64,000 bases of DNA from Acuticoccus sp051016205 (GTDB lineage: Bacteria > Pseudomonadota > Alphaproteobacteria > Rhizobiales > Amorphaceae). Position numbers and translations under genes: made by a program. Shown here piece by piece: positions 17,931-25,391 of the stretch. The notes under the pieces are model-generated. The model was not told the origin of the DNA. It made no database searches and worked only from the letters and a program-made list of their open reading frames with translations. How positions within the stretch are numbered: position 1 is the first letter of the stretch; every line of letters begins with the position of its first letter. The stretch covers positions 6,076,001 to 6,140,000 of the forward strand of contig CP136534.1 in NCBI GenBank assembly GCA_051016205.1, given 5' to 3'.

Positions 17931-18374
17931 TTAGACAACGATGGGCTCCAGTGCGTCGTAGTGGATGCCTGCATCGGTCCCGAAGGCGATCTGAGGCAGG
18001 CTTGTGGGTTTGAAGCGGATCGCGCCCATCTCGGCGCGAGAGAAGAACTGCCGCTCTGTGACGATGGCGTCAGGGTCCATCCAGGCCCCGTCGAGCCGAC
18101 CGCCTTCGATCCGGGCGCGAAAGAACAGATCCACCTGGTGAAAGTCCGACGAAGGGTCGTGAAACTCCGACAAGAGGACCAGACCGCCGACGCTGATCGT
18201 CAGCCCCGTCTCCTCATAGACCTCGCGCTTGAGGTTGGAGGGAATGTCCGATCCTGCCTCGACGCCGCCGCCAGGGGCGCACCAAAGGTCGCTCTTGCCG
18301 TCGGCGTAGGCGTTGACGAGGAGGAGACGACCCTCCTCCACAATCAGCGCGCGGGTGGCAAGACGCGGGTACAT
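17931..18374 (-). CDS. Nudix hydrolase inside the gcv operon
   Basis: A 147-residue Nudix protein. The box 'GGGVEAGSDIPSNLKREVYE' followed by 'ETGL' supplies the metal-binding Glu residues. The flanking 'LWCAPGGGVEAG' and 'VDLFFRARIEGGRLDG' resemble the ADP-ribose/nucleotide-sugar type, but the substrate cannot be told. It starts 8 bp after gcvH and ends 60 bp before gcvPA, so it must be transcribed with the glycine cleavage genes. Its role there is unexplained; cleanup of a damaged nucleotide cofactor is one possibility. Confidence 0.88.
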   Translation of the reverse strand: MYPRLATRALIVEEGRLLLVNAYADGKSDLWCAPGGGVEAGSDIPSNLKREVYEETGLTISVGGLVLLSEFHDPSSDFHQVDLFFRARIEGGRLDGAWMDPDAIVTERQFFSRAEMGAIRFKPTSLPQIAFGTDAGIHYDALEPIVV

Positions 18375-18382
18375 GGGTCGGC

Positions 18383-18754
18383 TCAGCTGACGGTCTTCAA
18401 GAAGTCTTGGTAGGCGTCGGCATCCATCAGATCACCATCTGACGGATCGGCTGCGAGCTTGATCTTGGCGAACCAGCCGCCCGTTTCGGCCTCTTCGTTG
18501 ACCAGCGCAGGGTTCTCGTCGATGGCGCCGTTCACCTCCACCACCTCGCCGTCGAGGGGGGCGTAAACGTCGGACGCGGCCTTCACGCTCTCCACAACGG
18601 CGAAGGCATCACCCTTCTTCAGGCTACGCCCCACCTCAGGCAGTTCGACGAAGGTGATGTCGCCAAGCTGGTCCTGCGCATGATCGGTGATGCCCACCGT
18701 TGCCACGCCATCAGTTATGTCCACCCACTCGTGGTCTTTGGTGAAGTGTTTCAT
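18383..18754 (-). CDS. gcvH: Glycine cleavage system H protein
   Basis: GcvH is the lipoyl-carrying shuttle of the glycine cleavage complex. The lipoylated lysine lies in 'AVVESVKAASDVYAPL', and the start 'FTKDHEWVDITDGVATVGIT' is typical, as is the C-terminal 'DGDLMDADAYQDFLKTV'. The 123-residue length is normal. Its ATG overlaps the gcvT stop by four bases. Confidence 0.97.
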   Translation of the reverse strand: MKHFTKDHEWVDITDGVATVGITDHAQDQLGDITFVELPEVGRSLKKGDAFAVVESVKAASDVYAPLDGEVVEVNGAIDENPALVNEEAETGGWFAKIKLAADPSDGDLMDADAYQDFLKTVS

Positions 18755-19872
18755 GTGAGGCCTTTTCGCTTTGTATTTTGCGGCACGAAGGGGAGCGCTG
18801 TGACGACGGCGGGGAGCCGCTTGCCGCGCACGAGAGCATCAAGTGCCGTGCCAGGTGCGGCTTTGTCCGGCGCCACGTAGCCCATGGCGATGGGCGCGCC
18901 GACCGTGGGTGCAAAACCGCCTGAGGTGACGATGCCCACCTCCACCTCGCCATCCATCAAAGCAGCCCCCGCCCGGGCCGGCACGCGGCCTTCTACGGAC
19001 AAGCCGACGCGCTTTCGAGCCGGCCCCTCGGCAAGCTCCTTCAGGATGCGCTCCGCCCCAAGAAAGCCGCCCTCCGCCCGCCGCCGTTTGGCAACGACCC
19101 ACTGAAGGCCGGCTTCGATGGGCGAGATCGTCTCATCAAGGTCCTGGCCATAAAGGCAAAGGCCCGATTCAAGCCGCAGCGTGTCGCGCGCGCCAAGCCC
19201 CACAGGCGACACACGCGCATCAGCCGTCAGCGTGTTCCAAGCATCCACCACGCGGGCGTTGTCGAGGGAGACCTCAAAGCCGTCCTCGCCTGTGTAGCCG
19301 CAGCGTGAGACCAGCGCCTCGCCGCCGAATGCCTTGGCTTTCATGGCGGTCATGAAGGTGAGATCGGTAAGGGCCGCATCCACATGGGGGGAAAGCACTG
19401 CCTCGGCCAAGGGGCCTTGAAGGGCAATCAAGGCGCGGTCCAGATGCGTCACCGTCACATGAGGGTCGGCGTGTGCGCTGAGGTGGGCAGCAACATGGTC
19501 CTTGCGGGCACCGTTCACCACAAGGCGGTAGCCGCCCGGGACGCGCGTGATGATGAGATCGTCGATCACACCGCCGTCGTCGTTGGTGAAGACGGTGTAG
19601 CGGGCGCGTCCCTCGCCAAGGCCTTTGATGTCGGACGGTGTCAGCCGCTCCAGCCAGACCGCAGCAGCGCCCCCTTCGGCCTCGGCCAGGAGGATCTGGC
19701 CCATGTGGGAGACGTCGAACAGGCCGGCGCTGGTGCGGGTCGCCGTGTGCTCGGCCAAAATGCCGGCGAATTGAACGGGCATCTGGTAGCCGGCGAAGGG
19801 TACCATGCGCGCGCCTGCCGCAACGTGCGCGTCATAAAGCGGCGTCTTGCGGCCTTCGCCAGGCGCGCTCAT
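18751..19872 (-). CDS. gcvT: Aminomethyltransferase (glycine cleavage T protein)
   Basis: GcvT transfers the methylene group from the aminomethyl-lipoyl arm of GcvH to tetrahydrofolate, releasing ammonia. Conserved parts include 'TPLYDAHVAAGARMVPFAGY', 'DVSHMGQILL', 'TVFTNDDGGVIDDLII', 'CGYTGEDGFEVSL', 'GARDTLRLESGLCLYG' and the C-terminal 'IGMGYV'-like 'APIAMGYVAPDKAAPGT'. I use ATG 19872 (373 residues) because family homology starts there; the ORF reaches 19905. It is the first gene after the glycine riboswitch and overlaps gcvH. Confidence 0.96.
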   Translation of the reverse strand: MSAPGEGRKTPLYDAHVAAGARMVPFAGYQMPVQFAGILAEHTATRTSAGLFDVSHMGQILLAEAEGGAAAVWLERLTPSDIKGLGEGRARYTVFTNDDGGVIDDLIITRVPGGYRLVVNGARKDHVAAHLSAHADPHVTVTHLDRALIALQGPLAEAVLSPHVDAALTDLTFMTAMKAKAFGGEALVSRCGYTGEDGFEVSLDNARVVDAWNTLTADARVSPVGLGARDTLRLESGLCLYGQDLDETISPIEAGLQWVVAKRRRAEGGFLGAERILKELAEGPARKRVGLSVEGRVPARAGAALMDGEVEVGIVTSGGFAPTVGAPIAMGYVAPDKAAPGTALDALVRGKRLPAVVTALPFVPQNTKRKGLT

Positions 19873-19959
19873 GACGGGACTTTCGGGGCGGGGATGGACA
19901 CACACTCTCCTCAGGTGGGCACAAGATGCGACAGCCGGCCGTCATTGACCGTCTGCGCC

Positions 19960-20138
19960 CTTCTGTCCGTAAACCTGAGAGATTTCCCGCAGACAGGTCC
20001 GCGGCTACTCCTTCGGTGGGCGGCAAGAAACCGTGCCGCCGCTTTCCAGAATGCAGTCCCTTGCGCGGTCCTTTTGCCTGAGAGTTTCCGGGCCGTTGCT
20101 CCTTCGGCGCCGCCGTGACCGGCGATCTCTCCCGCGCA
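19960..20138 (-). ncRNA. Tandem glycine riboswitch (gcvT type)
   Basis: Read on the minus strand, this stretch contains two successive glycine aptamers. Each has the hallmark 'CCGAAGGAG' core and a following 'CTCTCAGG' element. The first runs from GGGAGAG near 20133 through GCCGAAGGAGCAA near 20105 and AACTCTCAGGCAAAAGGACC near 20082. The second begins after GACTGCATTCTGGAAAG and has CACCGAAGGAGTAG near 20015 and AATCTCTCAGGTTTACGG near 19983. The tandem arrangement binds two glycines and usually turns on gcv genes. It ends about 90 bases before gcvT and begins at the expected transcription start of the promoter at 20145-20172. No obvious intrinsic terminator follows, so control may be at translation. 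Confidence 0.95.
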
Positions 20139-20144
20139 TGTGAA

Positions 20145-20172
20145 ACCCTAAGGACCGCGCCACCCCTGTCAA
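20145..20172 (-). promoter_or_regulatory. Probable sigma-70 promoter of the gcv operon
   Basis: On the minus strand a perfect TTGACA (20172-20167) is followed after 16 bases by TAGGGT (20150-20145). The predicted start, about seven bases on, falls at 20138, which is exactly where the first glycine aptamer begins. The match between promoter and riboswitch boundary supports the call. Confidence 0.65.
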
Positions 20173-20206
20173 CCCGGCAGGCGCGATGGTCTGTGGGCGG
20201 CTGCCC

Positions 20207-20827
20207 TCACCCGCCGTCGAAGCCGACGATGATCTCCGCCCGGCCGGGGTTGTCCACCTTCACAGTGTCATCCACGAACGCCCAGGACTGGGAGGCGGCA
20301 CCGGCAAGCGACACCTGCACATTGTGAAGGCGGCTGTAGGTGACCTCGCCCCCTTCGCGCACGGCAATCCTCAAAGGAAGCTCCACCTGGTCGGGCGCCC
20401 CTTTCACCCCTTCCACCACGCGGCCCGCCACGCCGACGCGGATGGACACACCGTCGGAGATCTTGGTGCACTCGCGGGCGGTCTTGGTGATGCTGGCCTG
20501 CCAGCGCAGGGCCTCCTCGTCGCCACTGGCGTCAAGGCGTCGCAGCGATTCAGTATCAGGCAGGATCGAGACGGCAGGGCAGCCAAGGGTGATCGTCTCC
20601 GCCGCCGTGGTGCCCGCGTTCGCCGCCGTGCTCTCGGGGGTTTGCGTCGACCCTCGAAAAAACTGCGTCACGCTGCCTGTTGAGGGCGATGTGGAATCGG
20701 TCCCACACGCGGCAACGGTCAACGCCAAAGCGCCCCCGAAAACGAGTGCTGCGGGCACACGGCGTACGCCGGCACGCGCACGATCCACACTTTGCCGAAC
20801 CAGACTCACAACCATTGGCTTGGCCAT
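20207..20827 (-). CDS. Putative lipoprotein of unknown function
   Basis: A ~206-residue protein with an N-terminal membrane segment ending in the lipobox-like 'ALALTVAACG', so probably a lipoprotein. A Ser/Thr/Ala-rich linker follows, then a soluble domain with 'ITLGCPAVSILPDTESL' and 'RLHNVQVSLAGAASQSWAFVDDTVKV'. I do not recognise the family with confidence. A GTG at 20851 is an alternative start; I prefer ATG 20827. It is divergent from ispH and points toward the gcv riboswitch, but the riboswitch promoter lies beyond its stop, so the operons are separate. Confidence 0.7.
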   Translation of the reverse strand: MAKPMVVSLVRQSVDRARAGVRRVPAALVFGGALALTVAACGTDSTSPSTGSVTQFFRGSTQTPESTAANAGTTAAETITLGCPAVSILPDTESLRRLDASGDEEALRWQASITKTARECTKISDGVSIRVGVAGRVVEGVKGAPDQVELPLRIAVREGGEVTYSRLHNVQVSLAGAASQSWAFVDDTVKVDNPGRAEIIVGFDGG

Positions 20828-20893
20828 CCTTGACTTCACACACGCGCGCACCTCTATGACTGAGGTGAACCGATTGCAATGCGGAGGACGTGG

Positions 20894-21886
20894 GTGACAC
20901 CGCAGCGACCAGACATGCGCGTCATCCTGTGCGCGCCGCGAGGCTTTTGCGCAGGCGTCGACCGCGCCATTCAGATCGTCGAGATCGCGCTACAGCGCTA
21001 CGGTGCTCCCGTCTACGTCCGCCACGAGATCGTGCATAACCGATTCGTTGTGTCGTCTCTGGAGGAAAAGGGCGCCGTCTTCGTCGAGGAGCTGGAAGAG
21101 ATCCCCGACAATGATCGGCCTGTGGTGTTTTCCGCCCACGGCGTTCCCAAGGACGTAAAGGACGACGCGAAGTCGCGGAACTTCTTTTATCTGGATGCCA
21201 CCTGCCCCCTCGTCTCCAAGGTGCACAAGGAAGCGCAGCTCCATTTCAAGCGCGGGCGCGACATTCTCCTCATCGGTCACGCTGGCCACCCCGAGGTGGT
21301 GGGCACCATGGGTCAGCTCCCCGAAGGTGCTGTGAAATTGATCGAGACGGTGCGGGACGTGAACGCGCTCCAGCCGAAGGACCCTGACAATCTGGCTTGG
21401 ATCAGCCAGACCACGCTGTCGGTGGACGACACGCGAGAGATTGTCGCAGCCCTGTCGGAGCGCTTCCCCACCATCATCGGCCCCCATAAGGAAGACATCT
21501 GCTACGCGACAACCAACCGTCAGGAAGCGGTCAAGTTCATTGCGGGCGATTGCGATGCGATGATCATTGTCGGCGCGCCGAACTCCTCCAACTCCCAGCG
21601 CCTGCGGGAAGTGGCACTGTCGGCAGGGTGCCCACGGGCCACGCTGATCCAGCGCGCCGCCGAGGTGGACCTTGCCGCTTACGACAATGTGAAGACCCTT
21701 GGGGTGACCGCAGGGGCCTCCGCCCCCGAAGCCCTTGTGGAAGAGGTGCTGGAAGCCTTTTCAACCCGCTTCACCTTGAAGATGGAAACGGCGCGCACGG
21801 CAGAAGAGACCGTGGAGTTCGCCCTTCCGCGCATCCTTCGTGAGCCGCTGACACCGCCCTCCAAGAGCGCTGCCGCAGCGAGCTGA
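20894..21886 (+). CDS. ispH: 4-hydroxy-3-methylbut-2-enyl diphosphate reductase
   Basis: IspH catalyses the last step of the MEP pathway, making IPP and DMAPP, with a [4Fe-4S] cluster. The three cluster cysteines are in 'APRGFCAGVDRAIQIVE', 'LDATCPLVSKVHKEA' and 'KEDICYATTNRQEAV'. The substrate-binding 'GHAGHPEVVGTMGQ' and 'GAPNSSNSQRLREVA' motifs are intact. I start at GTG 20894 because GGAGG lies seven bases upstream; the ATG at 20879 overlaps that site. It precedes thrB by three bases and probably forms an operon with thrB and rnhA. Confidence 0.96.
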   Translation: MTPQRPDMRVILCAPRGFCAGVDRAIQIVEIALQRYGAPVYVRHEIVHNRFVVSSLEEKGAVFVEELEEIPDNDRPVVFSAHGVPKDVKDDAKSRNFFYLDATCPLVSKVHKEAQLHFKRGRDILLIGHAGHPEVVGTMGQLPEGAVKLIETVRDVNALQPKDPDNLAWISQTTLSVDDTREIVAALSERFPTIIGPHKEDICYATTNRQEAVKFIAGDCDAMIIVGAPNSSNSQRLREVALSAGCPRATLIQRAAEVDLAAYDNVKTLGVTAGASAPEALVEEVLEAFSTRFTLKMETARTAEETVEFALPRILREPLTPPSKSAAAAS

Positions 21887-21889
21887 CAC

Positions 21890-22858
21890 GTGGCCGTCTA
21901 TACCGCGGTCGATGACTGCGAACTGAGCGCCTTCCTCGCCACCTATGACGTGGGCGACCTTCTGTCTGCCAAAGGCATCGCCGAAGGGGTGGAAAACACC
22001 AACTACCTGGTGCGCACCACCGAAGGCACCTTCATCCTCACCCTTTATGAGCAAAGGGTGGATGCGGGTGACCTCCCCTTTTTCCTCGGCCTCATGCAGC
22101 ACTGTGCCCGTGCAGGCCTCCCTTCCCCCCGCCCTGTGGCGCGGGCGGACGGGACGATGCTTGCAACCGTTGCAGGGCGCCCTGCCGCCCTCGTCACCTT
22201 CTTGGATGGCATGGCATCGCGCCGGCCAGGCCCCACCCATTGCGCCGAGATCGGCAGAGGGCTTGCCGTCCTCCACGACACCGCCGCAGGGTTTGAGCTT
22301 CAGCGCCGCAACGCCCTCGGGCCGGACGCGTGGCGGCCATTGTTTGAACAATCGCGCCACCTTGCCGACACGGTGCGCAAAGGCCTGACGGACGCGGTCG
22401 ATGCCGAGCTTGACCACATTGAAGCCCACTGGCCGCACGACCTGCCGCAGGGAATCATTCACGCCGACCTTTTTCCCGACAACGCCTTCTTCGTGGGGCG
22501 AGCCCTGTCGGGCATCATCGACTTTTATTTCGCCTGCAACGACCTCATCGCCTACGACCTTGCCGTATGCATCAACGCCTGGTGCTTTGAGGATGACGGC
22601 GCCTTCAACGTCACCAAGGCGCGGGCGCTGACGCGGGCCTACGATGCTGCCCGGCCTTTGAGCGAGGCTGAGCGCACGGCCCTCCCCCTGTTGTGCCGGG
22701 GCGCCGCGCTGCGCTTTCTGTTAACCCGCCTGCACGATTGGCTGAGGGTGCCTGAAGGCGCGCTGGTTACGCCGAAGGATCCGCGGCCCTATCTTGAACG
22801 CCTGCGGTTCCATAGAACCCTGTCCGGCCCCTCCGCCTACGGCCTTGGTGATCACTAG
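21890..22858 (+). CDS. thrB: Homoserine kinase (APH-fold ThrB)
   Basis: Homoserine kinase phosphorylates homoserine in threonine synthesis. This is the aminoglycoside-phosphotransferase-fold version found in alphaproteobacteria and pseudomonads, not the GHMP type of E. coli. Diagnostic parts are 'GVENTNYLVRTTEGTFILTLYE', the catalytic 'GIIHADLFPDNAFF' and metal-binding 'GIIDFYFACNDLIAYDLA'. The start is a GTG three bases after the ispH stop; the length of 322 residues is normal. The ispH-thrB-rnhA order is common in Rhizobiales. Confidence 0.94.
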   Translation: MAVYTAVDDCELSAFLATYDVGDLLSAKGIAEGVENTNYLVRTTEGTFILTLYEQRVDAGDLPFFLGLMQHCARAGLPSPRPVARADGTMLATVAGRPAALVTFLDGMASRRPGPTHCAEIGRGLAVLHDTAAGFELQRRNALGPDAWRPLFEQSRHLADTVRKGLTDAVDAELDHIEAHWPHDLPQGIIHADLFPDNAFFVGRALSGIIDFYFACNDLIAYDLAVCINAWCFEDDGAFNVTKARALTRAYDAARPLSEAERTALPLLCRGAALRFLLTRLHDWLRVPEGALVTPKDPRPYLERLRFHRTLSGPSAYGLGDH

Positions 22859-22890
22859 CTGAGGCCGACACCCAACTTGAAGAGCGCATC

Positions 22891-23358
22891 ATGCCCTCCG
22901 ACACATCATCGGCCGATCGGGTGGAGATTTTCACCGACGGTGCCTGCTCGGGCAATCCTGGCCCGGGCGGCTGGGGCGCGATCTTGCGCTACAAGGGCCG
23001 CACCAAAGAACTGAAGGGCGGCGAGGCGGACACCACCAACAATCGCATGGAACTGACTGCCGCTATCCGCGCGCTGGAGGCCATGAAGCGCCCCGTTCCC
23101 ATCGACGTTCACACTGACAGCCAGTATTTGCGCCAAGGCGTGACGGAGTGGCTCCCCCGCTGGCAGGCCAACGGCTGGCGTACCGCGGCGAAAAAACCTG
23201 TGAAGAACGACGACCTGTGGCGCGCCCTCGCCGAACTCATCAAGACCTACGATGTGTCCTGGCATTGGGTGAAGGGGCACGCAGGCCACCCTGAAAACGA
23301 GCGCGCTGACGAACTGGCCCGCGCCGGCCTGGAGGCAGCCCGCGACCAAGGCGACTGA
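22891..23358 (+). CDS. rnhA: Ribonuclease HI
   Basis: RNase HI cuts RNA in RNA-DNA hybrids. The acidic catalytic residues are visible: Asp in 'EIFTDGACSGNPGPGGWGA', Glu in 'NRMELTAAIRALEA', Asp in 'VHTDSQYLRQGV', and the late Asp in 'HPENERADELARAGL'. The basic handle is present around 'WQANGWRTAAKKPVKNDDLW'. The length of 155 residues is normal. It follows thrB by 32 bp. Confidence 0.97.
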   Translation: MPSDTSSADRVEIFTDGACSGNPGPGGWGAILRYKGRTKELKGGEADTTNNRMELTAAIRALEAMKRPVPIDVHTDSQYLRQGVTEWLPRWQANGWRTAAKKPVKNDDLWRALAELIKTYDVSWHWVKGHAGHPENERADELARAGLEAARDQGD

Positions 23359-23500
23359 CCGGCGCCAGGAAAAAAGTGCCGCCAGGCTCAGCCCAGCGGC
23401 ACAAGTTGCCACCTTGATGCGGACGCCAAACGGCTGTCCATTCCGAACGTGCATCAAGTCTTTGCGGGCCCCCCGAAGGACGTTCGCAAAGAGAGGGCGC

Positions 23501-23522
23501 GGCCGAGACGTGCGTCCCGGCC
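23501..23522. terminator. Hairpin between convergent rnhA and the aceA companion gene
   Basis: GGCCGAGACG and CGTCCCGGCC pair as a 9-10 bp stem with one mismatch, placed between the convergent rnhA and the aceA companion gene. The stretch CTCGTTTT follows on the plus strand. An outer inverted repeat (CTTGATGC near 23413, GCATCAAG near 23453) lies on the rnhA side. Together these are a plausible bidirectional termination zone. Confidence 0.4.
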
Positions 23523-23535
23523 GAGAAACCTCGTT

Positions 23536-23886
23536 TTAGCGTTCGACGCGCTTTTCCATGCCATTCCAGCGATGACGGCTGGCAATCTCACGCAGGAGGG
23601 CGAAGATCTGCGGGTCGCCCACGGTGCCGCGGCGCGCTTTGAGGTGGAACTCCACCGCAACGAAGCGGCCGCCGCCTTCGGCACCGGCGTTCTCCTCGGT
23701 CATGGCGCCGAGGGTGAAGGCGCTCTGGGCGGCCATGTCCTCCAGCGAGATACGCAGCGCCTCAAGGGGCATGCCAGTTTCGATGCGCGTTCCAAAGCCG
23801 ATCACACGGCGCGGCAGGGCGCGCACGACATCGATGGTGGCGGCGGTGGGCGTTGCGGGCTGAAGGGTTTGGGGAATGGTGTTCAT
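23536..23886 (-). CDS. Small conserved-looking protein downstream of aceA
   Basis: About 116 residues, unrecognised. The N-terminus is polar ('MNTIPQTLQPATPTAATID'). A compact domain follows with 'ALPRRVIGFGTRIETGMPLE', 'MAAQSAFTLGAMTEENAGA' and a strand 'GRFVAVEFHLKARRGTVGDP'. No signal peptide or membrane segment is seen. ATG 23886 has GGAG about eight bases upstream; an ATG two codons earlier is possible. It starts 27 bp after the aceA stop and is almost certainly co-transcribed with it, suggesting a role connected to the glyoxylate shunt or its regulation, but nothing in the sequence says which. Confidence 0.7.
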   Translation of the reverse strand: MNTIPQTLQPATPTAATIDVVRALPRRVIGFGTRIETGMPLEALRISLEDMAAQSAFTLGAMTEENAGAEGGGRFVAVEFHLKARRGTVGDPQIFALLREIASRHRWNGMEKRVER

Positions 23887-23912
23887 TGTCATGTCTCCAG
23901 GGACGCTGTGGC

Positions 23913-25232
23913 TTACTCAGCCGCTTCCATGATGGTCGGGTCGGTCTCGTCGGCGGTGTCGAACTGGTCGGTCTCGGTGGAGGCGGACATGGCCGTCGTT
24001 GAGGACGTGCCGCCTGTGAGGGCAAGGGAGACGGCGTCGAAGTAGCCTGTCCCCACTTCGCGCTGGTGGCGGGTTGCCGTGTAGCCGTCCACCTCGGCGG
24101 CAAACTCGTCCTCTTGCAGGGCGGAGTAGGCCGCCATGCCGGTTTGGGCGTAACCGCGGGCCAGCTGGAACATGGAGTGATTGAGGGCGTGGAAGCCCGC
24201 CAGCGTCACAAACTGGAACTTGTAGCCCATGGCCCCAAGCTCGCGCTGGAAGGCGGCGATGGTGGCCTCGTCGATATTCTTGCGCCAGTTGAAGGAGGGC
24301 GAGCAGTTGTAGGACAGCATCTTGCCCGGAAACTCCTTGTGGATCGCCTCGGCAAAACGGCGCGCATCGTCAAGATCGGGCGTCGACGTCTCCCACCAGA
24401 TGAGGTCGGACTTGTCGGCAAAGGCAAGGCCGCGGGCAATGCAATGCTCGATCCCCATGCCCTCTTTGAGGCGATAGAAGCCCTCGGGCGTGCGGCCGGC
24501 GTCATAGTCGATGAAGGGCTTGTCGCGCTCGTCCACATCGGAGGTGATGAGGCGGGCGGACTGGGCGTCCGTGCGGCACAGGACGATGGTGGGCGTGCCC
24601 ATCACGTCCGCAGCAAGGCGCGCGGCGTTGAGATTGCGCTCGTGGGCGGAGGTGGGAATCAGCACCTTGCCGCCAAGGTGCCCGCACTTTTTCTCTGACG
24701 CCAGCTGGTCCTCGAAGTGGACGCCAGAAGCGCCGGCTTCGATGTAGGCCTTCATCAGCTCAAAGCAGTTGAGGGGGCCGCCGAACCCTGCCTCGGCGTC
24801 GGCAACGATGGGGGCAAACCAGTCCCGCGTCGCGCCGCCTTCAGCACACTCCACCTGATCGGCCCGCATCAGGGCACGGTTGATACGCTTGGCAAGCTCA
24901 GGCCCTGCGTTGGCCGGGTAGAGCGACTGATCGGGATAGGTTTGGGAGGCCGTGTTGGCGTCCGCCGCCACCTGCCAGCCTGACAGGTAGATGGCTTTGA
25001 GGCCGGCGCGCACCATCTGCACGGCCTGATTGCCCGTCACCGCGCCAAGCGCGTTAATGTAGGGCTCCTCGTGCAAAAGCTCCCACAGCCTGTTGGCGCC
25101 GCGCTCTGCAAGGGTGTGGCGGATGTTGACCGAGCCACGCAGGCGGCGGGCCTCCTCGGCACTGTGGACGCGATTGATCCCGTCGAAGCGGTCTTGCGCT
25201 GCGGAGGGGACGAGATCGTTGAACGTTGTCAT
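23913..25232 (-). CDS. aceA: Isocitrate lyase
   Basis: Isocitrate lyase splits isocitrate to glyoxylate and succinate, the first committed step of the glyoxylate shunt. The catalytic Lys-Lys-Cys-Gly-His motif appears in 'LASEKKCGHLGGKVLIPT'. Other conserved segments are 'ALGAVTGNQAVQMVRAGLKA', 'IVADAEAGFGGPLN', 'LWWETSTPDLDDARRFAEAI' and 'LSYNCSPSFNWRKN'. The 439-residue length is that of the tetrameric bacterial enzyme. It is divergent from a ScfR/RamB-type regulator, the usual controller of this gene in actinobacteria and many alphaproteobacteria. Confidence 0.97.
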   Translation of the reverse strand: MTTFNDLVPSAAQDRFDGINRVHSAEEARRLRGSVNIRHTLAERGANRLWELLHEEPYINALGAVTGNQAVQMVRAGLKAIYLSGWQVAADANTASQTYPDQSLYPANAGPELAKRINRALMRADQVECAEGGATRDWFAPIVADAEAGFGGPLNCFELMKAYIEAGASGVHFEDQLASEKKCGHLGGKVLIPTSAHERNLNAARLAADVMGTPTIVLCRTDAQSARLITSDVDERDKPFIDYDAGRTPEGFYRLKEGMGIEHCIARGLAFADKSDLIWWETSTPDLDDARRFAEAIHKEFPGKMLSYNCSPSFNWRKNIDEATIAAFQRELGAMGYKFQFVTLAGFHALNHSMFQLARGYAQTGMAAYSALQEDEFAAEVDGYTATRHQREVGTGYFDAVSLALTGGTSSTTAMSASTETDQFDTADETDPTIMEAAE

Positions 25233-25303
25233 GGTGGTGACTTTCTTGAACAGCTCGGCCTTGACGGCCTAGGACAAAGCCCGCTTAAGAAGCCTGAATT
25301 GGT

Positions 25304-25391
25304 CAGGAAGGTCTATTCCTGTCGTGAATCAAAAGAGTTGAGTTGTATGACTGAAAAGCGATACAGCGTGTCACATTGTGACTTTTGTCAT
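25304..25391. promoter_or_regulatory. Divergent control region with inverted repeats (aceA / regulator)
   Basis: Between aceA and its divergent regulator lie three inverted repeats. CAGGAA-n6-TTCCTG spans 25304-25321. A perfect 13-base palindrome GTCACATTGTGAC sits at 25370-25382. A wider pair has ATGACTGAAAAG at 25347-25358 facing CTTTTGTCAT at 25382-25391. The last two abut or cover the regulator's start codon at 25390, so binding there could block its own transcription. Which protein binds is inference. Confidence 0.5.
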
